Shown here in pieces: positions 1 to 11,354 of a stretch of DNA of 64,000 nucleotides. Under the pieces are notes generated by a model. It saw nothing but the letters and a program-made list of their open reading frames with translations. It made no database searches and was not told where the DNA came from. The number at the start of each line of letters is the position of its first letter. Position 1 is the first letter of the stretch. A program made the position numbers and the translations under genes. Origin of the DNA: Bacillus sp. CH140a_4T (lineage in GTDB: Bacteria > Bacillota > Bacilli > Bacillales > Bacillaceae_G); assembly GCF_008923725.1 (NCBI RefSeq), contig NZ_WBPF01000005.1, positions 446,891 to 510,890 on the forward strand. Reading direction: 5' to 3'.

Positions 1-687
1 CTTTTCTACTTCATTAATACTCATGTCTATACATTCTATTAAAATTCGTTCTCTTGCTCTATCAGAAATTATCAATAACCATGTCGCTATGCAACTAATA
101 ATAATCCATGTATATATTCCACCAACTGTATAATAAAACGTTTCTCCTACTTCTTTTTTTAAATTTACATCCATAAGAAATACCATATGGAGCTTATTTT
201 GCACTATTAAACTTATAAATCCACTCGATAGCATACCTAATATAAAAGTTTTAAACGTCGTTGCTGTTGTATCTTCAACTATCACTTTTAAATACAATTT
301 AAAAGTCTTCATTTTCTCAATATCGTCTTGGAAATGAAGTCGTATTCTATTTTTTATCGTCGTAAGGTTATCAATAGCGTCATTTTTCGCAATACTATTA
401 TCTATAATTTTTTTAATTTGAGCATCTACACTGCGTGTAATTCCCGTCCATTGAAATAGCGTCATTTTATTTTGTTTCTTTTTATAAATAATTCCCAAAC
501 AAAATTTAACAAACCATAACGAAAATTTTTGAATATAAATAAAAATACAAACACCAAAAGAATAGATTATAATCATTAATATTTTTAGGGTATTCTCACC
601 AAAAATACAATTTATAGTAGCAGGAAAAAGAAAAATCAATAATAACGTTACTATGAGTACTACAGTAATTTTAAACAGTGCTTTCAA
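1..687 (-). CDS. Unknown membrane protein (3' end outside window)
   Basis: An open frame of 229 codons starts at a TTG (687-685) behind a strong AGGAGGAG site and runs off the left edge. Visible features are hydrophobic segments near residues 5-22, 34-55, 145-163 and 185-207, with a basic, charged stretch (about 65-140) between the two pairs. I do not recognise a family. The reading frame is clean and the ribosome site decides the start, so a real gene is likely. No function is proposed. Confidence 0.7.
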   Translation of the reverse strand, partial: MKALFKITVVLIVTLLLIFLFPATINCIFGENTLKILMIIIYSFGVCIFIYIQKFSLWFVKFCLGIIYKKKQNKMTLFQWTGITRSVDAQIKKIIDNSIAKNDAIDNLTTIKNRIRLHFQDDIEKMKTFKLYLKVIVEDTTATTFKTFILGMLSSGFISLIVQNKLHMVFLMDVNLKKEVGETFYYTVGGIYTWIIISCIATWLLIISDRARERILIECIDMSINEVEK

Positions 688-787
688 TGATGACTCCTCC
701 TATGAAGTGATATTAACTTACATTAACATAAATATATTAATATATCAATTTACAAATACAAAATATGAATTCACCATATTAATCCAT

Positions 788-877
788 CAGGCGGTAAAAA
801 AGATCCATCAATTGTAGCAGTGCAATTCGAAAACGATTACATTTTAAAAGATAAAAGCACTCTAAGTATCGATTAAT
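788..877 (+). pseudogene. Possible remnant of a gene tail
   Basis: After an in-frame TGA, about 30 codons read as protein-like sequence (NPSGGKKDPSIVAVQF then a charged end) and stop at TAA just before a terminator hairpin. There is no start codon or ribosome site. It could be the 3' end of a deleted gene; I cannot name the family. Confidence 0.25.
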
Positions 878-880
878 AAT

Positions 881-927
881 ATAAAAAAGCCTCTTTTGAA
901 TCCTACAAACAAAAGCGGCTTTTTTAT
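881..927. terminator. Bidirectional terminator
   Basis: AAAAAAGCCTCTTTTG pairs with CAAAAGCGGCTTTTTT with one mismatch, and T-runs follow on both strands. It ends the APH-family gene on the minus strand. Confidence 0.75.
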
Positions 928-928
928 A

Positions 929-1807
929 TTACATCCCATAATCATCCACAATCACTCGAATGACACGATACGATTCTTCTGCAACTGCCTTATCACTAGT
1001 CTTATTCGCATCATATGTAATTAACGCTTTCCAAAGTCCCCATCCTCTTGCTCTATTCCACGTTTCTTCATCTAAGCGCAATACTTCTTTAAATACATTT
1101 CTGCTATTCTTATCAAAAAATATCCATGCCATCGTTGCATCACAAGCTGGATCACCTACTCCTAAAATACCAAAATCAATTACGGCACAAAGCTTTCCGT
1201 CCTTAACGAGTAAGTTTCCAGGTGCAACATCTCCATGAACCCAAACTGGCTTACGGTTCCATGTTGACTGAAGTGCTACATCCCAAAGGTGCTTTAATAC
1301 AGTTTCATCAAAAACGTCCTTATTATTTTCGATAGCATCTCTCGCCTCTTCATCATATACAGATATAAGCCCGCCTCTGTAAAAATTATGCGCTCCGGCT
1401 ATCGGTCCGTTACTCGCATCAATGGATTGCAATTCTACTAAAAATGAGCCTAAGTCCACCGCAAATTCATTTAAATCACGGACATTTTGTTTCTTAACTG
1501 TTTCTCCCTCTATCCACTTATTAATAGACCAAGGCCATGGATACAATTCAGATGGATTTCCTTTCGCAAGTGGTGTAGAAATCGGTAAAGAAAGTTCCCT
1601 ACTTAATATAGGTAGCCACTTATTTTCTTTCTCTACTTGCGGTGCATATGCTGCATCACTTGGCAATCTGACACTCATCTCATCCCCTAAGTGAAACGTT
1701 CTATTATCATGTCCACTAAACTTTACAGGCTTCACTTCTAAATGTGCCCATTTTGGAAACTGTTCTTGTACTAACCTTTTAACTAACTCTGTGTTAATTA
1801 AATTCAT
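929..1807 (-). CDS. Aminoglycoside phosphotransferase-family kinase
   Basis: The 292-residue protein has the APH/choline-kinase fold signatures: the Brenner catalytic motif HGDVAPGN near residue 190, followed by the metal-binding IDFG near residue 212. The N-terminal lobe contains FSGHDNRTFHLG, as in Mph/APH-like small-molecule kinases. The likely reaction is ATP-dependent phosphorylation of a small hydroxylated molecule, possibly an antibiotic; the true substrate cannot be read from sequence. It starts at ATG behind AAGGGG, directly after the stop of the GNAT gene, so the two genes are probably co-transcribed with the DUF2691-like gene upstream. Confidence 0.85.
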   Translation of the reverse strand: MNLINTELVKRLVQEQFPKWAHLEVKPVKFSGHDNRTFHLGDEMSVRLPSDAAYAPQVEKENKWLPILSRELSLPISTPLAKGNPSELYPWPWSINKWIEGETVKKQNVRDLNEFAVDLGSFLVELQSIDASNGPIAGAHNFYRGGLISVYDEEARDAIENNKDVFDETVLKHLWDVALQSTWNRKPVWVHGDVAPGNLLVKDGKLCAVIDFGILGVGDPACDATMAWIFFDKNSRNVFKEVLRLDEETWNRARGWGLWKALITYDANKTSDKAVAEESYRVIRVIVDDYGM

Positions 1808-2323
1808 TCACTTACCCCTTCTCTTTTGAAACTTACTAAGTCCATCTGTACTCCCAACATATTCAAAACCATTTTTCTTATAAAAATTATTCAACGTACG
1901 ATTATGTCCAACACAATCTAGTTTCAAAAACTCTTTGTCATGTTGTACATTCTCATCTACCCACTGTAAAATCCATTCTCCAATTCCATTTCCCTTATAC
2001 TTCCGTTTCACCGCAAATCTATGAATGTATAAAGAATTAGAAACTTCCTCCTTACCAAAAATACGTTCATCCCATTCATTTTGTTTAGGAGATACTGTAA
2101 CCGTACCGATAATTTCATCTTCTTTCGTAACCACATATGTATATTCCCCTCTTATACCTTCTAATATTTCAGCCGTAGCCTCTCCACCTAACAAATACTG
2201 CCATTGATCTACTTCTTTATGTTGTAGCCACTCTGCTACTTCTTTTAATAGAGTGATGATGCTATTGCTTTCCTCTTCAGTAGCAGTTCGAATTGTATAT
2301 TCTTTAACTGTATTTCTCTCCAT
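1808..2323 (-). CDS. GNAT-family N-acetyltransferase
   Basis: A 171-residue GNAT acetyltransferase. The acetyl-CoA loop appears as RKYKGNGIGEWIL, preceded by the strand LYIHRFAV and followed by LDCVGHNRTLNNFYKKNGF, the classic C-terminal GNAT motif. The ATG at 2323 sits behind AAAGGGG and is preferred over an in-frame ATG 30 bases upstream. It lies between the DUF2691-like gene and the kinase with almost no spacing, suggesting an operon. The acceptor is unknown. Confidence 0.85.
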   Translation of the reverse strand: MERNTVKEYTIRTATEEESNSIITLLKEVAEWLQHKEVDQWQYLLGGEATAEILEGIRGEYTYVVTKEDEIIGTVTVSPKQNEWDERIFGKEEVSNSLYIHRFAVKRKYKGNGIGEWILQWVDENVQHDKEFLKLDCVGHNRTLNNFYKKNGFEYVGSTDGLSKFQKRRGK

Positions 2324-2349
2324 ATCGCTGTTCCCCTTTCCTATCGCTA

Positions 2350-2811
2350 TCATACTGATAAACGCGTTCTACCGTCATTTTCGTCGGTAACGTATTCAAC
2401 ATAATAACCTTGATTCCTTGCGTTTTCATACATCAATTCAATCTTTTTTTGATCTTTAGCGTAAATTGTGACGTATGTACAATCCGCAACTAGTAAAACT
2501 AATTCACACTTACTCTCTTTAAATTCTTCATATGTCTCAATATCTACTACTTCCTCTCCTTTTGAATACGCTTTTAAATCTGCAAAAATAACATAATATA
2601 TATTGTCTTTAAATAAAGTTTTCAAATCTGATCCTTCCACTATACTTGGTTCTTCTGGAAATAATGCCTCTTCCAATCCACCACGTGCTATTAGATATGA
2701 CTCCTCACTCCCTACCCACCAATCATATGAAGAAATATCAATTGGCTTTAACACTTTCCAAAGTAAATTATCATATTCATTTGGAATATCTACTGTAATT
2801 CCTCTTTTCAT
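2350..2811 (-). CDS. DUF2691-like conserved protein
   Basis: A 153-residue soluble, acidic protein beginning MKRGITVDIPNEYDNLLWKV. It resembles the DUF2691 family of Bacillus (about 150 residues, function unknown); this assignment is from memory of the family and not certain. It is the first gene of the three-gene minus-strand cluster with the GNAT and APH-family genes. Confidence 0.65.
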   Translation of the reverse strand: MKRGITVDIPNEYDNLLWKVLKPIDISSYDWWVGSEESYLIARGGLEEALFPEEPSIVEGSDLKTLFKDNIYYVIFADLKAYSKGEEVVDIETYEEFKESKCELVLLVADCTYVTIYAKDQKKIELMYENARNQGYYVEYVTDENDGRTRLSV

Positions 2812-2913
2812 TTATTTGCTCCTAGCTTATTTATTTTCGTTTTCATTTCATACATTATATACCAAATTCAATTACTATATTTTGTCGATATCTATGTAAC
2901 TTGTTTTTCACCG

Positions 2914-2951
2914 CGAAAAAACCGTCCCACCACTTATAAGACGGTTTCTTT
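2914..2951 (-). terminator. Terminator of the ferritin-like gene
   Basis: AAACCGTC and GACGGTTT form a stem around a 13-base loop. Read on the minus strand it ends in a T-run, downstream of the ferritin-like gene. Confidence 0.7.
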
Positions 2952-3043
2952 ATGCTTATATTTAAGTTTTTCATGCAATTGTTGCACCCCGCTTTAAAAT
3001 AAATTCTAATATATTCATCACATCAGCCATTCATTCTTAATGC

Positions 3044-3478
3044 TCACTTTGTCTTCACAAAATAATATAAAAACCACACCGCATGATTTTGTTCATCTGC
3101 AGCTATTCTGCGCAACAACTCTTTCAGATGTGCATCCGATGTTTCGTCTGAAATTTCCAAATAAAAATCTACTGTCTTCTGTTCATCTTGTATTGCGAAT
3201 TCTAATCCTTGTAAGTACGTATTTGGACATTCTTCCGTAATTTGTGGTTTCGGCTGCTGACCCGTTAAATTTGTATAGATTTGTACAAAATGATGGAAAT
3301 GCTTTATTTCATCGTTACGAATCTCAAGAATTTGATTTCGTTCCGCCGTATTTGGAGCCATATTAGCTAATTTCGCATAACAATTTATAGCACTAAACTC
3401 TCCGTTAATTGCTTTCTCAATATCACGAATCAGCTTATCATTTTGCCTATACGAATCATAATAATTCGAATTATACAT
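3044..3478 (-). CDS. Ferritin-like domain protein
   Basis: A 144-residue helical protein with two copies of a ferritin/rubrerythrin-like metal-binding pattern: EFSAINCYAKL...IRNDEIKHFHHF in the first half and AIQDEQKTVDFYLEI...IAADEQNHAVWFL in the second. The paired Glu and Glu-x-x-His residues suggest a di-iron site. The N-terminus is rich in Asn and Tyr. B. subtilis has a similar sporulation-linked protein (YhjR), so a spore role is possible. The ATG at 3478 is chosen because GGAGGGG lies 5 bases upstream. Confidence 0.75.
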   Translation of the reverse strand: MYNSNYYDSYRQNDKLIRDIEKAINGEFSAINCYAKLANMAPNTAERNQILEIRNDEIKHFHHFVQIYTNLTGQQPKPQITEECPNTYLQGLEFAIQDEQKTVDFYLEISDETSDAHLKELLRRIAADEQNHAVWFLYYFVKTK

Positions 3479-3597
3479 CGTATCCCCTCCATTATTCCGC
3501 ATAACATTTTATGCAATTTTAAATAGCAGGAGCATGTATACAAAAAGTAACTGCAAATCCGAACTTTTTTATTCCCTTTAACCTATAAGTTAATAAA

Positions 3598-3640
3598 AGA
3601 TAAAAACGCTTCACTCCTAGTGAAACGCTTTTATCTTTTA
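3598..3640. terminator. Probable terminator
   Basis: TTCACT-CCT-AGTGAA forms the core of an imperfect hairpin flanked by A-rich and T-rich arms, at the end of the YhgE/Pip-type gene. Confidence 0.5.
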
Positions 3641-4819
3641 TACATTTACTTCCGTTTTATGTTCCTTTACTACACTACGTTTGAAAGCAGACGCTAAAAT
3701 AATAACCATACTTATTACCCCAATCCAAACGAGCACAGTAAGGGGTGTACTCCAGCTTAATCCTTTTCCAAAGAAGAAGATTTCTCTAAGTCCTTCAATC
3801 ATAAATCGCATTGGCAACCATGCGTACACCCAGTCTTGGTAAAATGGAGACAACATTTCCGGTGCTAATGATAATAAAGGTGCACCGAAGAATAGTAAGA
3901 GAGCGAATAAACCGATTCCCTTTAGTCCAACTAATGAAAGTACCGCCGATATCATTAAGAAGAAACTAAAGGATGTAATAGATAAAAACAGTGCTGTATC
4001 AGTGAAATTTGAAATATTTAAACCTATCATATCATCTGCAATCCATGTAAGACCGAACCCAATGACAAGTGCCGCGACAGCCCCTGTTATGATTTGCTTT
4101 AGTTTTAATACAAAGTTTTCTTTTCTTGTACCTACTGGAATTTTACTTATCGCAATAAAGATAATTGCCGCACTCGCTAAACTTGCAATCCATAACGGCT
4201 GAAATAAAGAAATTGGCGAGTTACCGTTCGCACTATTTTTGCCGATTTCATTTACGTTTGTCACTTTCTTTGTAATCGGTGTTACTACATTTGAAACTTG
4301 TTCCGCTGTTAATGTAGCTCCTTTTGCTTTCAATCCTTCTAATAGTTGTGTACGAACAGTAATATTCATATTATCAACGATCGCATGTAACATTTGCCCT
4401 GCCATAGTTGAAGCCGCTGTATTCATTCCTTGATTTATGAATATTTCTACCTCTGGCGAAGATGGCTGTGGTGTTCGTAATGATGCTTGTTTTGTACTAA
4501 AGTCTTTCGGAATAACTAATGCTGCGTAATACTCTTGATTATTTAAGCCTTTTTGAACTGCTTCTTTATTTTTCACTTCTACCCACTTCACCGCAGGTTC
4601 TTCCTCTGATTTTGATGTCTTTTTCATATTATCAACAATCGTTTGCCCCATATTCATCTTCGGTTGATTCGGAATTTCTACTCCTTGATCCTCATTTACA
4701 ATTGCGATTGGCAAATTTTTCGGCTGAGGTTGAACCGTTGGAAATAACGTTAATGAAAAAACAAAAACAACAAGTAGTGCAATAATTGGTGATACCAATA
4801 AAAGTTTATTTTTAAACAT
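3638..4819 (-). CDS. YhgE/Pip-type ABC-2 membrane protein
   Basis: The 393-residue protein has an N-terminal membrane anchor (about residues 6-28), a long extracellular domain (about 30-200) starting LPIAIVNEDQGVEIP as in YhgE/Pip proteins, and five or six C-terminal membrane segments (about 208-380) with the ABC-2 permease arrangement. No ATPase is nearby. Relatives act in lipid or drug export or as phage-receptor-like proteins, so the role here is open. It starts at ATG behind AAGGAGG. It is divergent from the TetR gene, which probably controls it. Confidence 0.8.
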   Translation of the reverse strand: MFKNKLLLVSPIIALLVVFVFSLTLFPTVQPQPKNLPIAIVNEDQGVEIPNQPKMNMGQTIVDNMKKTSKSEEEPAVKWVEVKNKEAVQKGLNNQEYYAALVIPKDFSTKQASLRTPQPSSPEVEIFINQGMNTAASTMAGQMLHAIVDNMNITVRTQLLEGLKAKGATLTAEQVSNVVTPITKKVTNVNEIGKNSANGNSPISLFQPLWIASLASAAIIFIAISKIPVGTRKENFVLKLKQIITGAVAALVIGFGLTWIADDMIGLNISNFTDTALFLSITSFSFFLMISAVLSLVGLKGIGLFALLLFFGAPLLSLAPEMLSPFYQDWVYAWLPMRFMIEGLREIFFFGKGLSWSTPLTVLVWIGVISMVIILASAFKRSVVKEHKTEVNV

Positions 4820-4854
4820 TTTCTTTTCTCCTCCTTACATTTGATTTATAATAA

Positions 4855-4950
4855 CCAACAACGTGTTGTTTATTTATATTTTGAATTATATGTTCGAGTT
4901 GAACCTTATACAATAATCAAAAATTGTGAATGTGTCGGTTATAAGACACA
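4855..4950. promoter_or_regulatory. Divergent promoter region with inverted repeats
   Basis: The space between the YhgE/Pip-type gene and the TetR gene holds a palindrome centred on CACGTG near 4863 (arms reading CAAC...GTTG) and a second repeat, TGTGTC-N8-GACACA, at 4931-4950. Both are reasonable operators for the adjacent TetR repressor. This is inferred from position and symmetry only. Confidence 0.45.
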
Positions 4951-4990
4951 TCCTTGAAATGTGTTGGCTAAAATTAAGGAGGGACATGCT

Positions 4991-5608
4991 TTGCGCGATA
5001 GTAATTTAGATTTACGTGTTGTTCGTACGAAAACTGCTATACGAAATGCATTTGTGGAATTAATTGAAGAAAAAGGTTTTGACGCCATTACAGTGAAAGA
5101 TATTACAACGAGAGCGAACATAAATCGTGGTACTTTCTATGCGCACTATCAAGATAAATTTGATTTAATGACGAAATGCCAAGAAGAAATTATGCATGAG
5201 TTTTCTAGCATTGCCAAGCAGAGATTGCCTGAAGTTATTGCGGATCTTGGGTCCAATCCTTCCCCAACAATGCCGTTTATACTTATCACTTCTATTCTTG
5301 AATTTCTAAATGAAAATAGTGATTTTATGAGAGCTGTATTAAGTCCAAAAGGAGATTTGTCTTTCCAAACAAAACTGAAAGACTTTATGTGGAAAACAAT
5401 ATTTGAAGATACGAATGGCGCTCTCATTAATAAGGAGAATTTACTTGTCCCAAGCCAATATCTAGCTTCTTATATGGCATCTGCTCATATTGGTGTTATT
5501 CAGCAATGGTTAAATAACGGACAAAAAGAAACACCTGAGGAAATTGCTCGTATTTTATCAACAATCGCTGTTCATGGACCTTTTTATGCGGCCGGTTTAA
5601 AGAAATGA
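4991..5608 (+). CDS. TetR/AcrR-family transcriptional regulator
   Basis: A 205-residue repressor. The N-terminal helix-turn-helix reads VRTKTAIRNAFVELIEEKGF followed by ITVKDITTRANINRGTFYAHY, a textbook TetR domain. The C-terminal ligand domain is divergent. The TTG at 4991 lies 7 bases behind AAGGAGGG and is preferred over an upstream in-frame GTG. It likely represses its own gene and the divergent membrane-protein gene. Confidence 0.85.
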   Translation: MRDSNLDLRVVRTKTAIRNAFVELIEEKGFDAITVKDITTRANINRGTFYAHYQDKFDLMTKCQEEIMHEFSSIAKQRLPEVIADLGSNPSPTMPFILITSILEFLNENSDFMRAVLSPKGDLSFQTKLKDFMWKTIFEDTNGALINKENLLVPSQYLASYMASAHIGVIQQWLNNGQKETPEEIARILSTIAVHGPFYAAGLKK

Positions 5609-5623
5609 GCCAGCTATATATGA

Positions 5624-5660
5624 CAAAAGATCATCCACTATAATAGCGGATGATCTTTTG
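5624..5660. terminator. Bidirectional terminator
   Basis: CAAAAGATCATCC pairs perfectly with GGATGATCTTTTG between the converging TetR and rph genes. Confidence 0.85.
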
Positions 5661-5665
5661 TTTCA

Positions 5666-8365
<2,700 letters not shown>

Positions 8366-8391
8366 TTAAGTTAGGAAGAGATATTCCCCCT

Positions 8392-8733
8392 CTAATTCAC
8401 TTCAATTACATCACCAAACTTAAATATCCTTTGATTATGAAAAGCATCCTTACAAGTAATCGTCTTATTTAACGGATTTATATCAGCTACTGTTATGTAA
8501 TTTTTATATAGATAGCCATCTTTATAATATGTAAGTAAAACCTCTTCCTCACCTAAATATGAAATTAACAGGTTATTTTCAATCCTTTCTTTTGCATCTT
8601 GCGTTAAGATTGGACGCGGGACTTTTGTTTGCTCCTGTATCATTTCTTTAATACAGACGAACTGCTCTGGCATACTAGCAAACGGTTGCCACTTTACCAT
8701 TCCTCTTCCTTTTGGCATATTAGCATTCTTCAC
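8392..8733 (-). CDS. YolD-like protein
   Basis: A 113-residue YolD-family protein (KGRGMVKWQPFASMPEQ near the N-terminus). YolD proteins are routinely encoded beside UvrX/UmuC-type polymerases in Firmicutes and are thought to act with them in the SOS response. It starts at GTG behind AGGAGG and overlaps the stop of the polymerase gene by 4 bases (GTGA). Because the promoter and first 68 codons of that operon now lie 53 kb away, this gene has lost its normal SOS promoter. Confidence 0.85.
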   Translation of the reverse strand: MKNANMPKGRGMVKWQPFASMPEQFVCIKEMIQEQTKVPRPILTQDAKERIENNLLISYLGEEEVLLTYYKDGYLYKNYITVADINPLNKTITCKDAFHNQRIFKFGDVIEVN

Positions 8734-9794
8734 GATTTGTGTCCTCCTAATAATGTGTTTCTATATCTTGTTGTTGCGACGCTTGTGTAGGAAATTCCAC
8801 GTAAAATACTGTTTTTACCAAATCTTGTTCGAATTTCGTCCATAACCTTCGTTAATCTCATTTCTTTCTCTCTTTGTATAATGTTATCGAAAAGCGAAAT
8901 TTGCTCTTCTCCTTCATGTATTAAATTTGTTAAGGAAAGGCTTATCGATCGAATCGGCTCTCCTGTATGCCTCTCGTATAAAAAATAGGTACAAACATTG
9001 TAAATGTCCATCGTTAAATTTGTTGCTCTATTTAACGTATGTGCTTTTTTTATTCCTCCTCCGTATTCCTTACTATATCCAACTGAAAAATGAATCGTTT
9101 GTGCATATTTCTTTTCCCTTCTCAATCTGTAACAAACTTCTTCTACATGCTCTAGTAAAATAACGATGAACTCTTCTATCGAATAATCACGAAATAATAT
9201 TTGGCTTTTCGCTATAGATGTTGTTGCTGGAACATATTTCTCTGCTATTCTGCTAAAATCAATCCCGTTACTATGCAAGTGTAATTCTTCTCCTATTACA
9301 CCAAATGATTGTTTTAAATATTTCAAAGGGTACTGCGCTAAATCCCCAATCGTATGTATACCTTTTCGATTTAATTTCATTTCCGTTTTATACGATATAC
9401 CCCAAAATTTACTGAGCGGTCTAATACTCCATAACTTCTCGGGTATATCGTCATACGTCCACTGCGTTATTCCATCTTTATTCTTTTTCGCTTCCACATC
9501 CATCGCTACTTTACTCAATAATAAATTCGGACCAATACCAATCGTACTTTCAATCCGTGTACGCTCATATATTTCTCGCTTGAACTTTAATGCAAACTCG
9601 CACGGATTACTCGCAAACAAATGAATACTTGCGGTCATGTCCATAAAAAACTCATCAATACTATATTGATGGAAGTCTTCCGGCGCAACATACTGTAAAG
9701 CTAAACCTGTTATGTAAGTTGAACACTTCATATACGTATGCATAATCGGATTCACAATAATAATAATATCTGGCCGCTTCGGTATTTCGTACAA
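8730..9794 (-). pseudogene. Y-family DNA polymerase (UvrX-like), C-terminal part cut off by island
   Basis: The 354 codons begin in mid-gene (LYEIPKRPDIIIIVNP) and contain the palm motif YSIDEFFMD, the fingers and thumb regions and the little finger of a UvrX/YqjW-type translesion polymerase. The first 68 residues, including the catalytic Asp in CVDLRSFYASV, are at 62,878-63,081 on the same strand. Joining the two pieces at AGATT gives a continuous protein of about 422 residues, the normal UvrX length. Neither piece can form the active site. The TTG at 9794 is a natural internal Leu codon, not a real start. Confidence 0.92.
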
Positions 9795-9797
9795 TCT
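9793..9797. other. Left attachment core of the island (attL)
   Basis: AATCT (AGATT on the minus strand) is the last sequence shared by both junctions. Left of it the polymerase gene continues (GGTATTTCGTAC); right of it the island begins (TTTATGTGGGTG). The same five bases sit at 62,876-62,880. Confidence 0.8.
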
Positions 9798-9875
9798 TTT
9801 ATGTGGGTGATTTCGCTAATAATTAAAATTTAAAATAAATATTCTGAATTATATGTTGATTAACAGGTAATTTAC

Positions 9876-9894
9876 AGATAAACTTAATTTATCT
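9876..9894. promoter_or_regulatory. Inverted repeat upstream of recombinase operon
   Basis: AGATAAA-CTTAA-TTTATCT lies 75 bases before the first recombinase gene and close to the island end. It could be a recombinase-binding site or an operator. Confidence 0.35.
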
Positions 9895-9968
9895 CAAGAT
9901 GATATTTTAAGAGATTAATCAATTAGGAGGACTTTAAGCATTGGTTAGATTACTAAAGGAGGATGCTA

Positions 9969-11354
9969 TTGGATCCGAATAATAGAAATATCAAGTTCAG
10001 TGTGAAGAAAGCATGTGTCGATATTGGAAATGACTATCAAGTGGAGTATGCAACTATAGTTGTTGAAGACACTAAGACTAAGTTTTTTAGAGTTCACCCT
10101 ACAACCAATTTTATTAAACAACGCTATGGGAAAACAGATCACAATTTTAACTCGCAAAAAAGAGCTGCTGATGTCATTGTACAGTTCTTAAATTGGCTAT
10201 TAATTGAAAAATACAGTACTTATCAAATAAGTTCTTTAAAACAACTTACCTTATCACATGGTGTTGATTTCTTGAATTATTTAAAAACCACTAAATATAA
10301 AAAAAAGAAAGATAGAAATAGCGTATACAGGTCTAGAGGGACTTTAGAACATGCAGATCTGTACTTAAGATATTTTTTTAAATTCTTAAAAGATCAACAC
10401 ATCCTTCAAGGTGCATTAGCAGATGTTATTGAAAAACATACATACAAAGCAAATAATAAAGAAATAATTAGCTCTATTTTTATTGGAAATGGTTTTTCAC
10501 TCCCAGCAAAAAACGTTACAAGACATGAATTTAAACTAGAGCACTTCCCTCACCCCCAATTAATTACTTTATTATTAGAAGTATCTGATTTGGTAGCGCC
10601 AGAAATTTCTTTTGGGATTTATCTACAAATATTTGGTGGATTACGCAGAGGTGAAGTTGTTAATGTCTTACGAAGTGACCTTCGCGAAATCGGTCCTAAT
10701 GGAGAACATGGTTTATCTGTTAGGATAGGCTACAAACCTTATATATGGGAAAGATTAAATGATATTTCATCTTGCTCAGTTAAAAGAGATACTAAACTTT
10801 TCCCTATACAACCCATTCAAGTTATCCCAACTATTTCAGTCCCTATTTTAAAAAGTTTGAAGATACGATTAGAAACGTTACAAAAATCGAACAGACATAA
10901 TGCGCTATTTGTTGATAATAATGGTAATCCAATGAGTGGTGATACTTATGATGCTCGTTTTAATAAAGTTAAGCGTAAATTTTTAATGACTGTAAAAAAG
11001 AAAATGCCTGCTTATTTCTCTCTACTTTCATCTAATACCTGGGGGACGCATATTGGTCGACGAATATATACTAATCTGATGGCAAAGATCGTTAAAAGTC
11101 CAGCTGAGTTAGCTATTCTTCGAGGAGATAAAAGTCTTGAATCTGCCCTTGTTTATATGAGCAAAGAAGCAATTCGTGAAGAAATACAAGAAGGTTTACA
11201 ACAGATGTATCAAGAGAATATGAACACCAACGATAATTTAGATGAAGAAGCAATTAGTTTAGCACAGCAATATAACAATAATTTTATAAATTCCATTTTA
11301 AGAGAGGGTGCTGTAAATTTTGAGTCGATTACTAATACAGAAAGAAGTTATTGA
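9969..11354 (+). CDS. Tyrosine recombinase (first of trio, TnpA-like)
   Basis: A 461-residue site-specific recombinase. After a SAM-like N-terminal domain (about 40-150), the catalytic domain shows the box I Arg in FGGLRRGEVV, a H-x-x-R motif in WGTHIGRRIY, a Gly-rich box II position (LRGDKSLESA) and a candidate tyrosine in ALVYMS. The TTG at 9969 is 6 bases behind AAAGGAGG; an ATG at 9963 is too close to that site. The gene overlaps the next one by 35 bases. It probably catalyses integration or excision with its partners. Confidence 0.8.
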   Translation: MDPNNRNIKFSVKKACVDIGNDYQVEYATIVVEDTKTKFFRVHPTTNFIKQRYGKTDHNFNSQKRAADVIVQFLNWLLIEKYSTYQISSLKQLTLSHGVDFLNYLKTTKYKKKKDRNSVYRSRGTLEHADLYLRYFFKFLKDQHILQGALADVIEKHTYKANNKEIISSIFIGNGFSLPAKNVTRHEFKLEHFPHPQLITLLLEVSDLVAPEISFGIYLQIFGGLRRGEVVNVLRSDLREIGPNGEHGLSVRIGYKPYIWERLNDISSCSVKRDTKLFPIQPIQVIPTISVPILKSLKIRLETLQKSNRHNALFVDNNGNPMSGDTYDARFNKVKRKFLMTVKKKMPAYFSLLSSNTWGTHIGRRIYTNLMAKIVKSPAELAILRGDKSLESALVYMSKEAIREEIQEGLQQMYQENMNTNDNLDEEAISLAQQYNNNFINSILREGAVNFESITNTERSY